Assembly: GCA_948474755.1 (NCBI GenBank)
Contig: CAOLHI010001855.1
Span: 62,001 to 126,000 of the forward strand
Direction of reading: 5' to 3'
DNA: 64,000 nt
Source of the DNA: Ctenosaura bakeri
Taxonomy: Eukaryota > Chordata > Lepidosauria > Squamata > Iguanidae
Position 1 is the first letter of the stretch; each line of letters starts with the position of its first letter. Below, piece after piece: positions 44,941 through 56,099 of the stretch. The notes below the pieces were generated by a model that ran no database searches, was not told the DNA's origin, and saw nothing but the letters and a program-made list of their open reading frames with translations. The position numbers and the translations under genes are program-made.

Positions 44941-45734
44941 TGGAGAAAAGTTGTAGGGGAGACCATGAATAGTGATGGGTGGTGCCTCCATGGGGCTTTG
45001 CACCTCTGCAGGGTTTGAGCTGAAGGTTGAAAAGAGCTGTCCCATAAAATGGGGATCAGCACCTTGGATAGTTCCTTTGACGTGCAGATTAAAACCTCTG
45101 GCTCTCTGGGACTGAACCTGGTACTATTCCCATTCCAAGTGTTTGCTGAATGGTATGACTTCCCCTTCTCTTTTGCACAGACCTGCCCAGTCTTTGGATT
45201 AGGATCGGCTAGAGGCTTCTATGGCAGCAGTATATTTGATCGGCTGCAGGTTTTAGCCCAAACTTTAACTGAACCTACTTGGGGGACGGAGTGGGAATAG
45301 GGTTCAGTTCCTTTAAAGTTTGAACTAAAAGCTGGAAAGGATTGACCAAGATTTTCCAGGAATATGAGCCAAGGATCCAAACAAAGAACCTGTGGCTTCC
45401 ATCAGTAATACCAGTTGTCTGCAACAGACTTCTCCCCACCCCTCTTCCTTGTACTTATTAGCCAACAGCCTCCCCCAGCTGTTTGCCTTACTAATTACTC
45501 TTCTCTATATAAATGGTATGAGTCTTGTGGGCTCTCCCTTTCTCATCTATGCTGGGCTGCAGTAAGTGTTGTCCTTTCTGATGTCCCTGTGTTGTGGTTA
45601 TTGTGAAGGATCTTGTCTGTGTTTGCATCCGAGTCCTGGTCTGGGGCATGACAAAACTGAAGTTCCGTGGGAGGTTTGGAGTTGTATTCAGTTCCAGCTC
45701 AGAATGGACCAAAGCATATCGCTATTGCAGTACA

Positions 45735-45855
45735 ATTGGGCATTCCAAAGGTTCAGGTTTCAACTCCTGGTATCTCTGATTTTAGGGTGGGAACCTCACA
45801 AAGAAGGGCTAGGAGAGCCATTAGCCAGTGTCAGCAGGCAATACTGGGCCAGGTG
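45735..45855 (+). repeat. tRNA-derived MIR-like SINE
   Basis: ggcattccaaaggttcaggt, ttcaactcctggtatctctg (box B and after), tgggaacctcacaaagaagg, agagccattagccagtgtca, gcaggcaatactgggcc. This corresponds to the copy at 14060. Confidence 0.55.
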
Positions 45856-46084
45856 AGTGAAGCAGGGCCCATGGGTTGCGTATGGCCCCACAGCCACTTT
45901 TGAGGCTATTGGGGGCTCAACCAAAAAGCTGCTAAGGGGACAAAGACCCTCTGAAGTGCTACATGACAGCATCTACTGCACAATGTCTCTCTGTGGGAGA
46001 GGCTTCCCTTACTTGAAGCCATTGGGCTCCTAAAAGAGTGACAGGTGGGCTACAGTTTCTCCCCTTTGCTTTGATGTCAGATCT

Positions 46085-46330
46085 GGTCTTTGCTGTCTCC
46101 CCGTCCTTCCTACCGACTCCACAAACACGTGCTCGGCAGACCGGCCGATTTGCCCGTTCCATGTGTAACGTGACCTCTGTTAAGCAAATAGCCGTTGTAA
46201 TCGTCTCCAGATCTTCCACTGGCTTTGATCAGCTCAAACATCAGTTTATCGTACGATATAAATATGTAAAACATCCCATTTGTTTTTCCTTGCTGGATGC
46301 AAATAAATCATTGCTTAAGTTTATACATCA
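46085..46330. promoter_or_regulatory. Repeat-free island (candidate conserved non-coding element)
   Basis: There are no transposon phrases over about 250 bp. Distinctive unique words include aacacgtgctcggcagaccg, taacgtgacctctgttaagc, atcgtacgatataaatatg and ggatgcaaataaatcattgc (an octamer-like ATGCAAAT sits here). Function unknown; the call rests on repeat absence. Confidence 0.25.
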
Positions 46331-47029
46331 GCAAAGGCACGGGTGGGTGGGTGGAAGTGGTCAGAGGAAAGCTATAACTCATGAGATGTGGAGACATGAA
46401 GGTCAATACTTCATGAATGTTGATGGGTCCCCTTTCCACTGAGTCTCCTTTCGGCTTTTACATAAATATGCCCTTCTCCATCATCTGCTCAGATGGCAGC
46501 AAGTGGAAATAGTGTTGCCAAGAGGCATTTGTGGGGTTCAATTTGACTTTTAGCATGGAACTTCCCTGCAGTGTTGCCTTGGTGGATCACTCAGCTGGTC
46601 TTCCTGATCGGCCAGTTTGCAGATTTGGACGTGGCCATTACCAAAGCATTGATCCATTAAACTTTGGAATGGAAGCCAGGGCATGACTGAAATTCAGTGT
46701 TCCCCACCCTGATCCATAACACATGAGAAACCAGAGTTTGGGAATGCTTTTGTTAGGACTGTGAAAAAGCTCACAAAAAAAGTCATGCTTTCAGGTTCTT
46801 CAGAATGCTTCATCAGACTAGATGGTGCAGAATTTAAGGGATGGAGGAAGAGTTAAAAAAATCAGGGCAGGTGTGGTGGCCACGATATCTGCAGTCAGAC
46901 TGATTTCTCAGATGTTCTCAGTGAAAAATAGAAAAAGAAAAGAGATGTCAAAAGGTATGTTTTCATCTGGGATGCTGAGTTAATAGCTGCTCCCCATCTT
47001 TGTAGAGAAAATGACCAGGTGTAACTCAG

Positions 47030-47215
47030 AGATGAGAGCCAGTCTGACTTGACTGTTGGACTAGCACTCCAGGAGACCAGAGTCAGCTCAGCTCTGGAAA
47101 ACCACTGGGTGTCTTTGGGCAAGTCACACTCTCTCAGCTTCAGGGAAAAGCACAGGGAAACCTCCTCTAAAGAAACCTAGGATAGCAGAGTTATAAACTA
47201 CATGGGGTCAGTGAG
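47030..47215 (+). repeat. Sauria-type tRNA SINE
   Basis: gagagccagtctgacttgac, tgttggactagcactccagg, agaccagag, aaccactgggtgtctttggg, caagtcacactctctcagct, gggaaacctcctctaaagaa, acctaggatagc. The tail is decayed. Confidence 0.75.
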
Positions 47216-48194
47216 GCTGTGACTGTTTGTGGTGCTAAGTAGCACCATAGAGCTATTGCTGGGAAGGTACGAAATGGATCGTTTCCTATCAGTATGTTTC
47301 CATTTGCTCAAACACCATGAGTAGTGTGAGACCAGAGGCTGGTGTGATAACAGCCCACAAGGAACATCAACCATTCTTCACCAGCTTTGGTTTGGGCTGA
47401 TAAGAGTTGGAGCCCAAAGCATCTCAAGGGGGTGCCTAGAGAGCAAGACAAAGCTGACTCAGTCCACGAGTGGACAACTGTAATTTTCAAAGCCAAAAAG
47501 GAGCAACAGCTGTTCTCCCTGACATGAGGTGAATATTAAAAACAGTCAGGGGGTTGATGCTATGATTGTTTCCCATGTTTATTTTAACAAGAGGTTGCTG
47601 GTGATTTGTGGTCTAACAGTTTATGATCATTATTTCAGTGTTTTGATGGTTTGAATTGCACAGTCTCTTCTCAAGGAAATAAAATATTATATCCTAAAAT
47701 CCAAGAAGCGGAAAGCTTAGCAAAAGTAGTTTCTGCTTATGTGGGCGTTGTTGCAAAGGCACACCGTTGCAACCCATGTGTAGAGGAGGGAAATCTTAAG
47801 AATAGCTGGAAATTCTATAGTTTCTCTCTTTCTTCCAGTTGCAAATCTTGGATTTGTTCAGAAATTTGAAACTGTTTTTTTTTTTTAAATAGTAGAGTGA
47901 TTTTTGTCTTTCCATTTATCCTGTTGGAGGATTAATTGTGTATTTTGTGTATTGCTTAGATATTCTTGGTATGGCCACTGCACGTCATGAGTAGCAGCCA
48001 CACCTGAAGTTGCCTTTCAGCAGTGTTCTGTTGGCCCCATGTGAAAGCTTTTGTTTGAAAAAAGAACCAGGGTTTGTGCCACTCCCACAAGTTATTTATA
48101 AACACTCTGCACTATATATGTGGATGAACTTATTTCAGATGCAGAATTCTGGACACTTTGTACGAATGGGTTGCTTTCCTAATATAGCTATGAT

Positions 48195-48520
48195 GGGCAC
48201 ATAAGTGTGCTGAACATCCTGCTATGCCGCATTTCACAAAGGAAAACCGGAACACATATGGCCAAGTGTGGTCAAGATGGCAAATGTAACGAGTGAAGAA
48301 GAAGACACAAGCCGGGGCAGTTTGCTTTTGCCTGAGCTGACTGGGAAGGACAAAATTCTCCCCCTCCTCTCCTTTCTCCACACTGAGTTAATTGCATTCA
48401 AACTCCTTTTGCACTTTTGACTAAGTTTGCAGCAGCTGAAGCAAGCTGAGGACAAAGGGAGAAAAGGAAAGAGAAACTGGGATATTTTTAAAACAGTTGG
48501 TGAAATGGGATGATAGAGGA
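48195..48520 (+). repeat. Unnamed dispersed repeat, copy 2
   Basis: Pairs with 1177-1580. ggcagtttgcttttgcctga, gctgactgggaaggacaaaa, ttctccccctcctctccttt, tttgcagcagctgaagcaag, ctgaggacaaagggagaaaa and tgaaatgggatgatagagga correspond in order, with small gaps. Same orientation as copy 1. Confidence 0.6.
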
Positions 48521-48624
48521 TTCATGGGGACGGTTGGAAGTTATGCCACTGAATGTTCATTCATCCCTCCCTTGCTCATACACATGCAACACACTGAAAT
48601 TCCCTGTGCATAGCAAAACATATC

Positions 48625-48790
48625 ACAAAGACGACCAGTTACAGCACAGCTGTGACCAGTGTGTGATCCATAGAGTTACCATCTGTGGCAGAACTTATTT
48701 GGTGGTGGCACCTCTCTTGTGGAACTCTCTTCCATTAAAGATACAATTATCTTTGACGTTCCTGCCTTTCAGGTGCCAATCAAAAGCATA
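48625..48790 (+). repeat. L2-like LINE fragment
   Basis: accatctgtggcagaactta, tttggtggtggcacctctct, tgtggaactctcttccatta, aagatac and cctgcctttcaggtgccaat match the WNSLP-containing end of L2-type ORF2. Confidence 0.5.
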
Positions 48791-48811
48791 ACTACATGTT
48801 TTTGGGGATTC

Positions 48812-49065
48812 AAATTACAGAGAAAAAGATTCCACCTAAATGTTTAGGAAGAGTTTCCTTATGGTAAGAGCAGTTCAGCAGTGGAATCTGCCACTGCCTG
48901 GGAGTATGTTGGACTCTCCTTCCTTGGAGGTTTTTGAAGAAAGGCTGGGTGGCCATCTGTCCAAGGGAGGGCTTTGATTGTGTCTTCCTGCGTGGCAGAA
49001 GGGGGTTGGACTGGATGGCCCCTGGGGTCTCTGCCAGCTGTATGGTTTTGTGATCAAGGATCTCA
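48812..49065 (+). repeat. CR1 LINE 3' end
   Basis: gattccacctaaatgtttag, gaagagtttccttatggtaa, gagcagttcagcagtggaat, ctctccttccttggaggttt, gctgggtggccatctgtcca, ggttggactggatggcccct, ggggtctctgccagctgtat. It lacks the usual final attctatg units. Confidence 0.85.
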
Positions 49066-49514
49066 GACTTAATGTTTCTGGGCACAGTAGCTGGTAGTCC
49101 CTTTGATATCTGCACATTCCCAGGCCTGGGCTGCACGTCCCACCTGCTCTCCCTCTGAGCTGTGTGCCCCCGTACCTAAATTTCCTTCCTTCAGGGTCCT
49201 TCCACTTCATTAGGGAGCAAATTTTGCAGATCAAGGAGTGACTTTTGAACAGAACAAATTGCAGCAGGAATCTAACACCCAGCGTATACCCTTTATGCTC
49301 CTATCAGTTAAATATTAATAATGCTTAATCCATATTTTATTGGTGTAACTGGAGTTCTGAAATGTCTGATGGGGTGAGCTGGGGGTGGAATGATTCCCTG
49401 ATAAGATACCACATTTAAAAGGGGCACAAGATGATTAATGAAACACATTTGCCCCAGTGAGTGAGATATATCGCTGGCTGTGCCAACCATATTTATATTG
49501 TGTTTTAAATATTT

Positions 49515-49740
49515 GTTCTCATTCTAAATAGCATTTTGCTATCGCCCGGTGCTCAAGGACAGATGGAAAAGCCGATGAGAGTGATGCCAAAGTTTCAAAA
49601 TCTTTTCTGAGTTTAATTTTATTCCTAGATGGCAAAGATTTTCTCGCCCAGACACTCCCCACCGTCCTTTTGCAATCAAGCGTCTTCATCTTTGCCCCTT
49701 GCAAATGCCAAAGCGTGGCTGGTTTCGCAAATCTTACAGT
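49515..49740. promoter_or_regulatory. Repeat-free island (candidate conserved non-coding element)
   Basis: cattttgctatcgcccggtg, gaaaagccgatgagagtgat, gattttctcgcccagacact, ccttttgcaatcaagcgtct. No repeat phrases. Speculative. Confidence 0.2.
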
Positions 49741-50239
49741 TTTGGAACCAGGAGATTTGAAACAACCGTGGGCTGTCATCTCTCATTGCAAAGTTATTGG
49801 ATTCTCCATCTCTGCAACAGACCTTATGCCCCAGGTGTGTATGAGTTGCACAAAATAAGCAGGGAGGGAATGTTTTTAGAGTGCAACTCCCAGAATCCTC
49901 CAGCAACCCTGACCACTTCTTGGCCAGAAACACAGCGTTAGACCCTCCTTGAGGCCAAGAACGTCTTGAAAACTTTGGAGAGAGAGAGAGAGTTATGAAT
50001 AACCATATGCACATATAACTGCCAAAAGGAAAATTGGAAGTAACTTTTTTCTTTTGCTGCTCTTTTTCCTTTACTGTCCTATCTTTACTTTTCTATTTTA
50101 CTGTATCTCAGTTTTATATCTTTTCTTCCCCCCCCAGTAATTCTTAATGTATTTTTTAAAAAAGAAATGCTTAATAAGAATTATTTTTTAAACAGCAAAT
50201 CAGTGCAGAGGACTCTCACACTACACAAGTACGTTGCTT

Positions 50240-50336
50240 TGGATCCACCTAAACCGCCACAGTTGCATCCTACTGGATCCTGGGATTTGTAGTTTGTGGA
50301 GGCACGATTGCTCTCTGGCAGGGAATTCTAAATTGC
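50240..50336. mobile_element. MITE arm fragment
   Basis: ggatccacctaaaccgccac, tactggatcctgggatttgt, agtttgtggaggcacgattg, ctctctggcagggaattcta is the arm of a hAT-type MITE resembling the one near 59090. The other arm is not seen. Confidence 0.4.
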
Positions 50337-50374
50337 TTGTGAAAGAAGTCTATAGAAAACTTTTCGAAGTACTG

Positions 50375-50575
50375 GAAACCTTTTACAGGCCATATTTAAG
50401 TTTAAATGAGGAGGTGGAATGGATTGCTTTAGATGGAGGTGGAGTCTCCTTCTTTGGAGGTCTTGAAACAGAGGGTGGATGGGCGTCTTTCAGGGGTTTG
50501 CATGGCACAGAGTCAGACTACAAGGTCCTTGTGGTCCCTTCCAACTCTCAGATCCCACGATCCTGTGTCAGGGCT
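50375..50575 (+). repeat. CR1 LINE 3' end
   Basis: ggaggtggagtctccttctt, tggaggtcttgaaacagagg, gtggatgggcgtctttcagg, ggtccttgtggtcccttcca, actctcagatcccacgatcc. Terminal part. Confidence 0.75.
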
Positions 50576-51429
50576 CCATGATTCCCAAAAGGAGAACTGT
50601 TTTTCTAGATGGAGGTTTTGGATGGGAAAACTTAATACACTGCATGGGTTGGCTTTTTTGCATGCAAAGTTGTTTCTTTCTTCCAATTTCCTCCTTATCT
50701 GTTAGGCAACGGAAGGCAATCTATTGTTATTACCAGCTTGCCAATCTCTGCTTCCTTTCTCACAAGAGCAAGCTCAGTCCTGTGCCAAGAAACGGAATAG
50801 CTTTGCCTGTGATTTCCTCTGTAGAAGATTTGTCTTCCCTCCCCCTCCCACAGTTTTGTGAGTTGCACTAGAAAGGACATGTTGATATATATAAGAATGC
50901 GCATTGATTTCCCAGGGGACAAATTGAGTTGCCTTGGCTGCAGATTTCTTTTAGATTTGCCAAAAGGCTTGGGCTGTTGCAACCTGGATGTGCCATTAAG
51001 GTCTTGGCTCGTGGTTGTCGTGGGATACAAGTAAATGGACTGACGAATCTGGAGCCATTGTTTTGCAATTTATCAGTACAGAATGGCTTCTCCGAGATGT
51101 CCAGCATACAGAGCTGGATCTACAAATATCAGTTCAAAATGCTTTTGGGGTGTTTGAATGGAGAGTGGAAAAAGAAGATTTTATTCCAACATTGCACCTA
51201 AACAAAAGCAGGTAATGAGTATTAGAAAGTACACCGTCTTGTGGTGCAACTTTGGCATAGAGGAATCCTAGGTTGCGTGAAGGGTCGTGTCCATTGTAAT
51301 GGATGCAATGGGCATGCACCTCCACTGCTAAGAGTGCACACGAGTTGTGGGCATTCATTTTTTGTTTGTTTGTTTTATGTGGGGGTTCCTAGAATGGAGC
51401 CCCCCCATATATGGAGGACACACAGTAGA

Positions 51430-51905
51430 TAGACTGCTGGGCTCCAGGTTATCTGAAATACATGAGTCTCTCCAGGTTTTGAGATCTTCAGGAAAGGTTT
51501 TCCTCCCTGTCCCACCACCTCTTTAGGTGCATCAGATGGGAACATGGAGCATGACCCCCTTGGTTGGTGGTCCCAGGCTCTGGAACTCTCTCCCTAGAGA
51601 GACCAGACTGGCTCCACGCAGAGCGTCCTTCTGGCAGCTGGTGAAGATGTTTTAGTTTCCACAAACCATTCCTTATGGGGAAAGAGATTTTAATAATGGG
51701 CTGTGTATCGTCCTTATGTCTTGGTTTTCCTGGGTGCACTCTTAAGTTGCTTTTGATTCTACTGATAAGCTAATCTCATGTTAATCTTTGTCTGGTTTTA
51801 GGGACCCAAACCATTATCTTCCTTGGTTCTAATATTTGTAAACTGCCTTGAATCCCAGAGCTGGGGGAAGAGACAGGATGTAAATAGAGGAAGAAGAAGA
51901 TAAAA
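51430..51905 (+). repeat. L2-like LINE 3' end with tail
   Basis: gagtctctccaggttttgag, atcttcaggaaaggttttcc, ggtcccaggctctggaactc, tctccctagagagaccagac, tggctccacg, then tttgtaaactgccttgaatc, ccagagctgggggaagagac, aggatgtaaatagaggaag with a gaagaaga tail. Confidence 0.65.
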
Positions 51906-52869
51906 AGATTTCAATTATGGCCAAATTGGTCATGTGCCGAACCAAAAAAGCAGAATATAGCCATGTTGTTTGAATGACACACGACCTGTTTCGTTCAACT
52001 TCGTACTTTCACAATGACCAAAAAGCAAATCAGCAACATTTTTTTAAAAAAATACTCTATATCTGGCATTGTTTTGTTTTTATGACCACTGATTTACAGT
52101 CTAATGAAACTGGGCTTTGTATGGATCTTAATCTCAGCCCCAAGACGCCTTCTGCCGTCTTTTCCAGCATTCTCATAGACCAGTGATGAAGGGCCGTTGC
52201 AGCTGCTTTCTTTGCAGCCCATAACATTGCAAATCCTCTGTGCTGGGGAATGAGGAATGTTGGCTCTCCCATCTCTTTTTGTTTCCCTCTCTGGAGGCAA
52301 CACTGATACTGTTAATAGGACGTAGCCGTGAACCTGAAACAAGGGGCCAGTTCTTACTCTTCTACAACAGAGGATGTTCACCCTACCTCTGCCAGGGAGT
52401 AAATGCACTTTTGCTTTCCCATTACCCTCTTCTAAGTAGGTCTTCCTGCCCAGGGACATTCAATGTACGTGGGAATATTGGCTCTCTTCCCCATAATGGC
52501 CCCCTTGGCCTTGAAGTATTGTTGGGTGAACTTGATAAAGCATTTAATGCAAGGGTGGCAATAGTAGCAAGTCCAGGGGGTCAATTTCCTCCTCTTGGTA
52601 CCTGCCAGGGACTCCTAGAAATGCTCCAAAATGGAAGAAATAACACCAGAAGCCAGAAGTAGGGAGAAGTCTGGTTTTGGGAGATGTAGGTGATTTTCCT
52701 TCCTTCCTTCCACTCTCCCAAGCTCTCTTGCAAGTAGAGTCTATGCTGAAGAGGATGCCGTCAGCCTCTGGCCCAACATTTTGCAAGTGCATTGCTCTCC
52801 TGAGTTCAGGCTGGTGTTCTCTGCGGTGGAGCGTGTTGAAGGAAGACTCAATTCACAGAGGAAGCAGGC

Positions 52870-53275
52870 AAAATGATTAGATTGCAGCGCTAATGCTCCA
52901 CGTGTTTAATCTCCCGTTCTCCACAATGAGACATCCAGTGAGCTCATTATCCCAAATAATCCCTCTAATGGAGCCTGTGGAATAAAGGGAAGAATGGAAC
53001 TGGGGGAAAGAAAAAAAAAAACCAGGCAAGCCTGCAATTTAATGCTATTGCTTTCTGGCTGATCAATTGTCCCTGGTTCTCTTGCTGATGATGAAACAGG
53101 ATCACTAGCGAGTGCCCAGCCCTGATGGAGGAACCAGCCAAAAGGGTAATTGCTGGAGACTTGGTTCAGTCAAAGCCCAGCCTCCCCTCCTCCCAAGAAG
53201 CTCTTTACGAAGAGAAAGTCGTCTTTCTCTACAGTCGCATATGAATTTGAACATCTGATACTTTAAACTCCCCTC
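52870..53275. promoter_or_regulatory. Repeat-poor island (candidate conserved non-coding element)
   Basis: cagcgctaatgctccacgtg, tttaatctcccgttctccac, cattatcccaaataatccct, ctggctgatcaattgtccct, gatgaaacaggatcactagc. No transposon phrases except one poly-A run. Function unknown. Confidence 0.25.
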
Positions 53276-53534
53276 TTTGTGGATGAGCTATTCACCATGC
53301 AGGCAAAATCAAGAAGACGCAGGCGCTCTTTTCACAGAATCCTCATCTTTGGATGCTTGGTATTCAAGCCATGTATCTCTCCCCTCTCATTTGTACTCCC
53401 CTGAATGGCTTGTTATTTGACTTCTGGAAGTAATTAGCTAATAACCACATAGTTGCAATCTTTGGAAAAGATACATGGGAGAAATGCACCACAAAAGTCC
53501 ATTCTTAGTTCTGCTAGACCAGCTAAGGTATCAA

Positions 53535-53641
53535 ATGTTTATTGTTCTTTTAAAACTGTGAGTCACTTTGAAACTCAATTTTGGGAAAAGCAAGATATTA
53601 CTACTACTACTACTACTACTACTAACAATAATAATAATAAT
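53535..53641 (+). repeat. LINE tail with (TAC)n and (AAT)n
   Basis: aaaactgtgagtcactttga, aactcaattttgggaaaagc, aagata is a LINE 3' end. It is followed by about nine TAC units (53598-53624) and AAT units. Confidence 0.55.
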
Positions 53642-53979
53642 GGGGATGGATTGTTAATTCTGCTAAAAAAGCTGGCATATCTAATGCAAGAACTAAGTAA
53701 TAATCACCAAGCAATAATCAGAGTCAGGCAGATGTCTGAGCAAGCTGATATCCATCTATTTCTTTTGTTAATAACAATAAGGAAACGTATTCTCTCCCTG
53801 AAACACACCTGGATTCCCCACCCCACCCCAAATCATGAGTGTGATTAAAATTTATCAGATTCTGAGTGCCTGTGTCTATGCATTTGGTTTTAAATTTTAA
53901 TAATAAAGAATATGTGGATATGGCTAACCTAGATCTGGATTTAAATTTAAGAAATCAAATCTTTAATAAACGTCTTTAT

Positions 53980-54182
53980 CATTGCTGTGTACCTTCAAGT
54001 CGATTCCAGCTTATGGCAATCCTAAGCTTTCTTGACATGGAGTGAGGTTTGCAGTTGCCTTCCTCCAAAGCTGAGAGAGTGTGATTTGCCCACGGTGGGT
54101 TTTCATGGCTGAGAGGGGATTTGAATCCGGTCCCCGGAGTCGTAGGCCAAAGCTCAAATCGCTACACCACACTGGCTCTCCG
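53980..54182 (-). repeat. Sauria-type tRNA SINE (reverse, near full length)
   Basis: gctgtgtaccttcaagtcga, ttccagcttatggcaatcct, ggtttgcagttgccttcctc, gctgagagagtgtgatttgc, gaggggatttgaatccggtc, gctcaaatcgctacaccaca, ctggctctc. One of the best copies. Confidence 0.85.
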
Positions 54183-54189
54183 TCCCTCT

Positions 54190-55395
54190 TTACCTGTGTT
54201 ATTATACACCAGGGCAGAGTTTCAGAGAATTTTACCTCTTGGACAACAGTGCCTCAAATCTCCTAACTGCATTAATATATACTTTTAATTGCTAAATAGG
54301 TTCTGCTCCCAGTAACTGTTCCAAGTCAGCATTCCGATTTGCTGAGTCTGGATAAGGAAATCACCTGGCAAGGTTCTGAAAGAGCAGCAGAAGAGAATTC
54401 CAAGTGATAATAATTTTTTTCAGTGCAAACACAGCAAAAAGAGGGAAGGGAGAGGGGCAGAATAACCAGCCACTGGAACCCTATCATCTTCCCACTGAGA
54501 GGCTGGGATGCTTTATGGCTTCCCTCTTGAGGAGGGACTCGTAAACCCTGGGAGACTCATAAATTTCCCAGCTGCTTTCAATCCTCACATGCCGAACTTG
54601 TGCACAAAAAAAATCTCTTTCCCCTCCTCTCTCTCCTTGCTTCCTTTCCATGCACTGTGAGGAATCCTGCATTTCTGACATGCCAGTGATACTTTCTCAG
54701 CTCTGGTAGAATCCCAGACACACCCCGGTCCCTCTCGGCTTGGGTTCACACCACAGCTGCATCACATCACCCAGCAACCGCAATACTCCGGGGACAAAAT
54801 GGAGCGCTTTTGGCTGCATCACCGTGCCAGAGGTTGAAGGGTTCCCTGCAACTGTCAATACATGTGAGATGTTACATGACCCTTGCTGGTTGTTCCTGAC
54901 TTTTGGACCCTTATTGATAAGTGGCTCTGCTTGGGAAAGACATACTGGAGCTCAGAGAAGAGGGTTTGACTTTTAGATGGTCTCTCTCTTAGGGGGAATC
55001 AGTGGGTGGTGGTCGGAGTGGGGGGAGAATGAACACATTGTTTCCCCCATAAGAATGTTGCTGTCCCAAGGAAATTTTCCTTCAATCCTTAAATTTCTGA
55101 TGTTGCAGTCACTTAAAACATCTGTTGAGCATTCAGGAATAGAGTTTAGACTTCCAAATAAAGGGGCAAGGCAAAGCCATCAAGGGAATGGGAACAGAAA
55201 AAAAAAATGTAAGAGTTCTTGGTATGATTGCTTTTCAGTGTCAGCCTCTGCAATCCCAGAAATTTGGAGACGGAAGGAAAATTTTGTTCGAGGGGCAGAA
55301 TTCATACAGGAATGGCCGTGCCATCATTTTGCTCACTGCCCCCTCACAGCAATACTGTTAGGTGATGTTATGTTTGCACAGCCAGCATGCATGTC
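54190..55395. other. Intergenic DNA, nothing recognised
   Basis: Unique-looking, with ORFs of up to 149 codons (54977-55426) that show no domain. No exon signals. Confidence 0.4.
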
Positions 55396-55396
55396 T

Positions 55397-55598
55397 GTAT
55401 GTATATGCCTTCAGGTTGCCTGTTGACTTATGGCAAACCCATGCATTTCATGGGCAAGGAATTCTAAGAGGTGAATTTTCCAGTTCTTTCCTCTGAAATA
55501 GAGCTTGCAGCACCTGGTATTTGTTGGTGATCTCCCATCCGAGTACTAACCAGGGCTGGCCCTGCTTAGCTTCCAAGTTTGGTGCCTTTGCGGTATTT
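55397..55598 (-). repeat. 5S-rRNA-derived SINE (reverse)
   Basis: tatgccttcaggttgcctgt, tgacttatggcaaacccatg, ttctttcctctgaaatagag, cttgcagcacctgg, gatctcccatccgagtacta (5S box C in reverse), cctgcttagcttccaa (box A in reverse). Confidence 0.85.
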
Positions 55599-55740
55599 AA
55601 GCCCTTTATGCATGCATATTCTGGGGGAACTCCACCATTCAGAGGTCATGCAGAAGGATGCAAAAAGAATGACCCAAAGAATTGTTGTTAAGTGAAGTCA
55701 ACTTTGAGTTATAGCAGCCCTATGGATGAAAGACCTTTGA

Positions 55741-55903
55741 GGCCATTTCCACACTAGACTGTTATGGTGATATTATTCCACTTTCAACCTCCTATGGAAT
55801 CCTGGGGTTTGCAGTTTAGGGAGGGGCTTTTGAGGCCCTAGGATTCCATAGGATGTTTGAAAGTGAAATAATAGCACTTTAACAATCATTTGCAGAAATG
55901 GCC
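55741..55903. mobile_element. Palindromic hAT-like MITE, copy 5
   Basis: ggccatttccacactagact, gttatggtgatattattcca, ctttcaacctcctatggaat on the left arm; ggattccataggatgtttga, aagtgaaataatagcacttt, gcagaaatggcc on the right. Both ends are recognisable. No clear target duplication. Confidence 0.75.
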
Positions 55904-56099
55904 TAAGTCACCCTGTCATCAACAGCCCTGCTCAGGTTTTGCAGATTCGGAGACGTCTCTTCCTGGATTGATTACCAGCTATTTATTTCATACCTGTCTG
56001 CATATATGCTCCAGCGTCCATGCAGAAAACTTTCAGGAGGAGAAGTATCTGTGGGAAGGAGAATTAACATATGTTGCAAAGCTAGGGGATCACTCCAAA

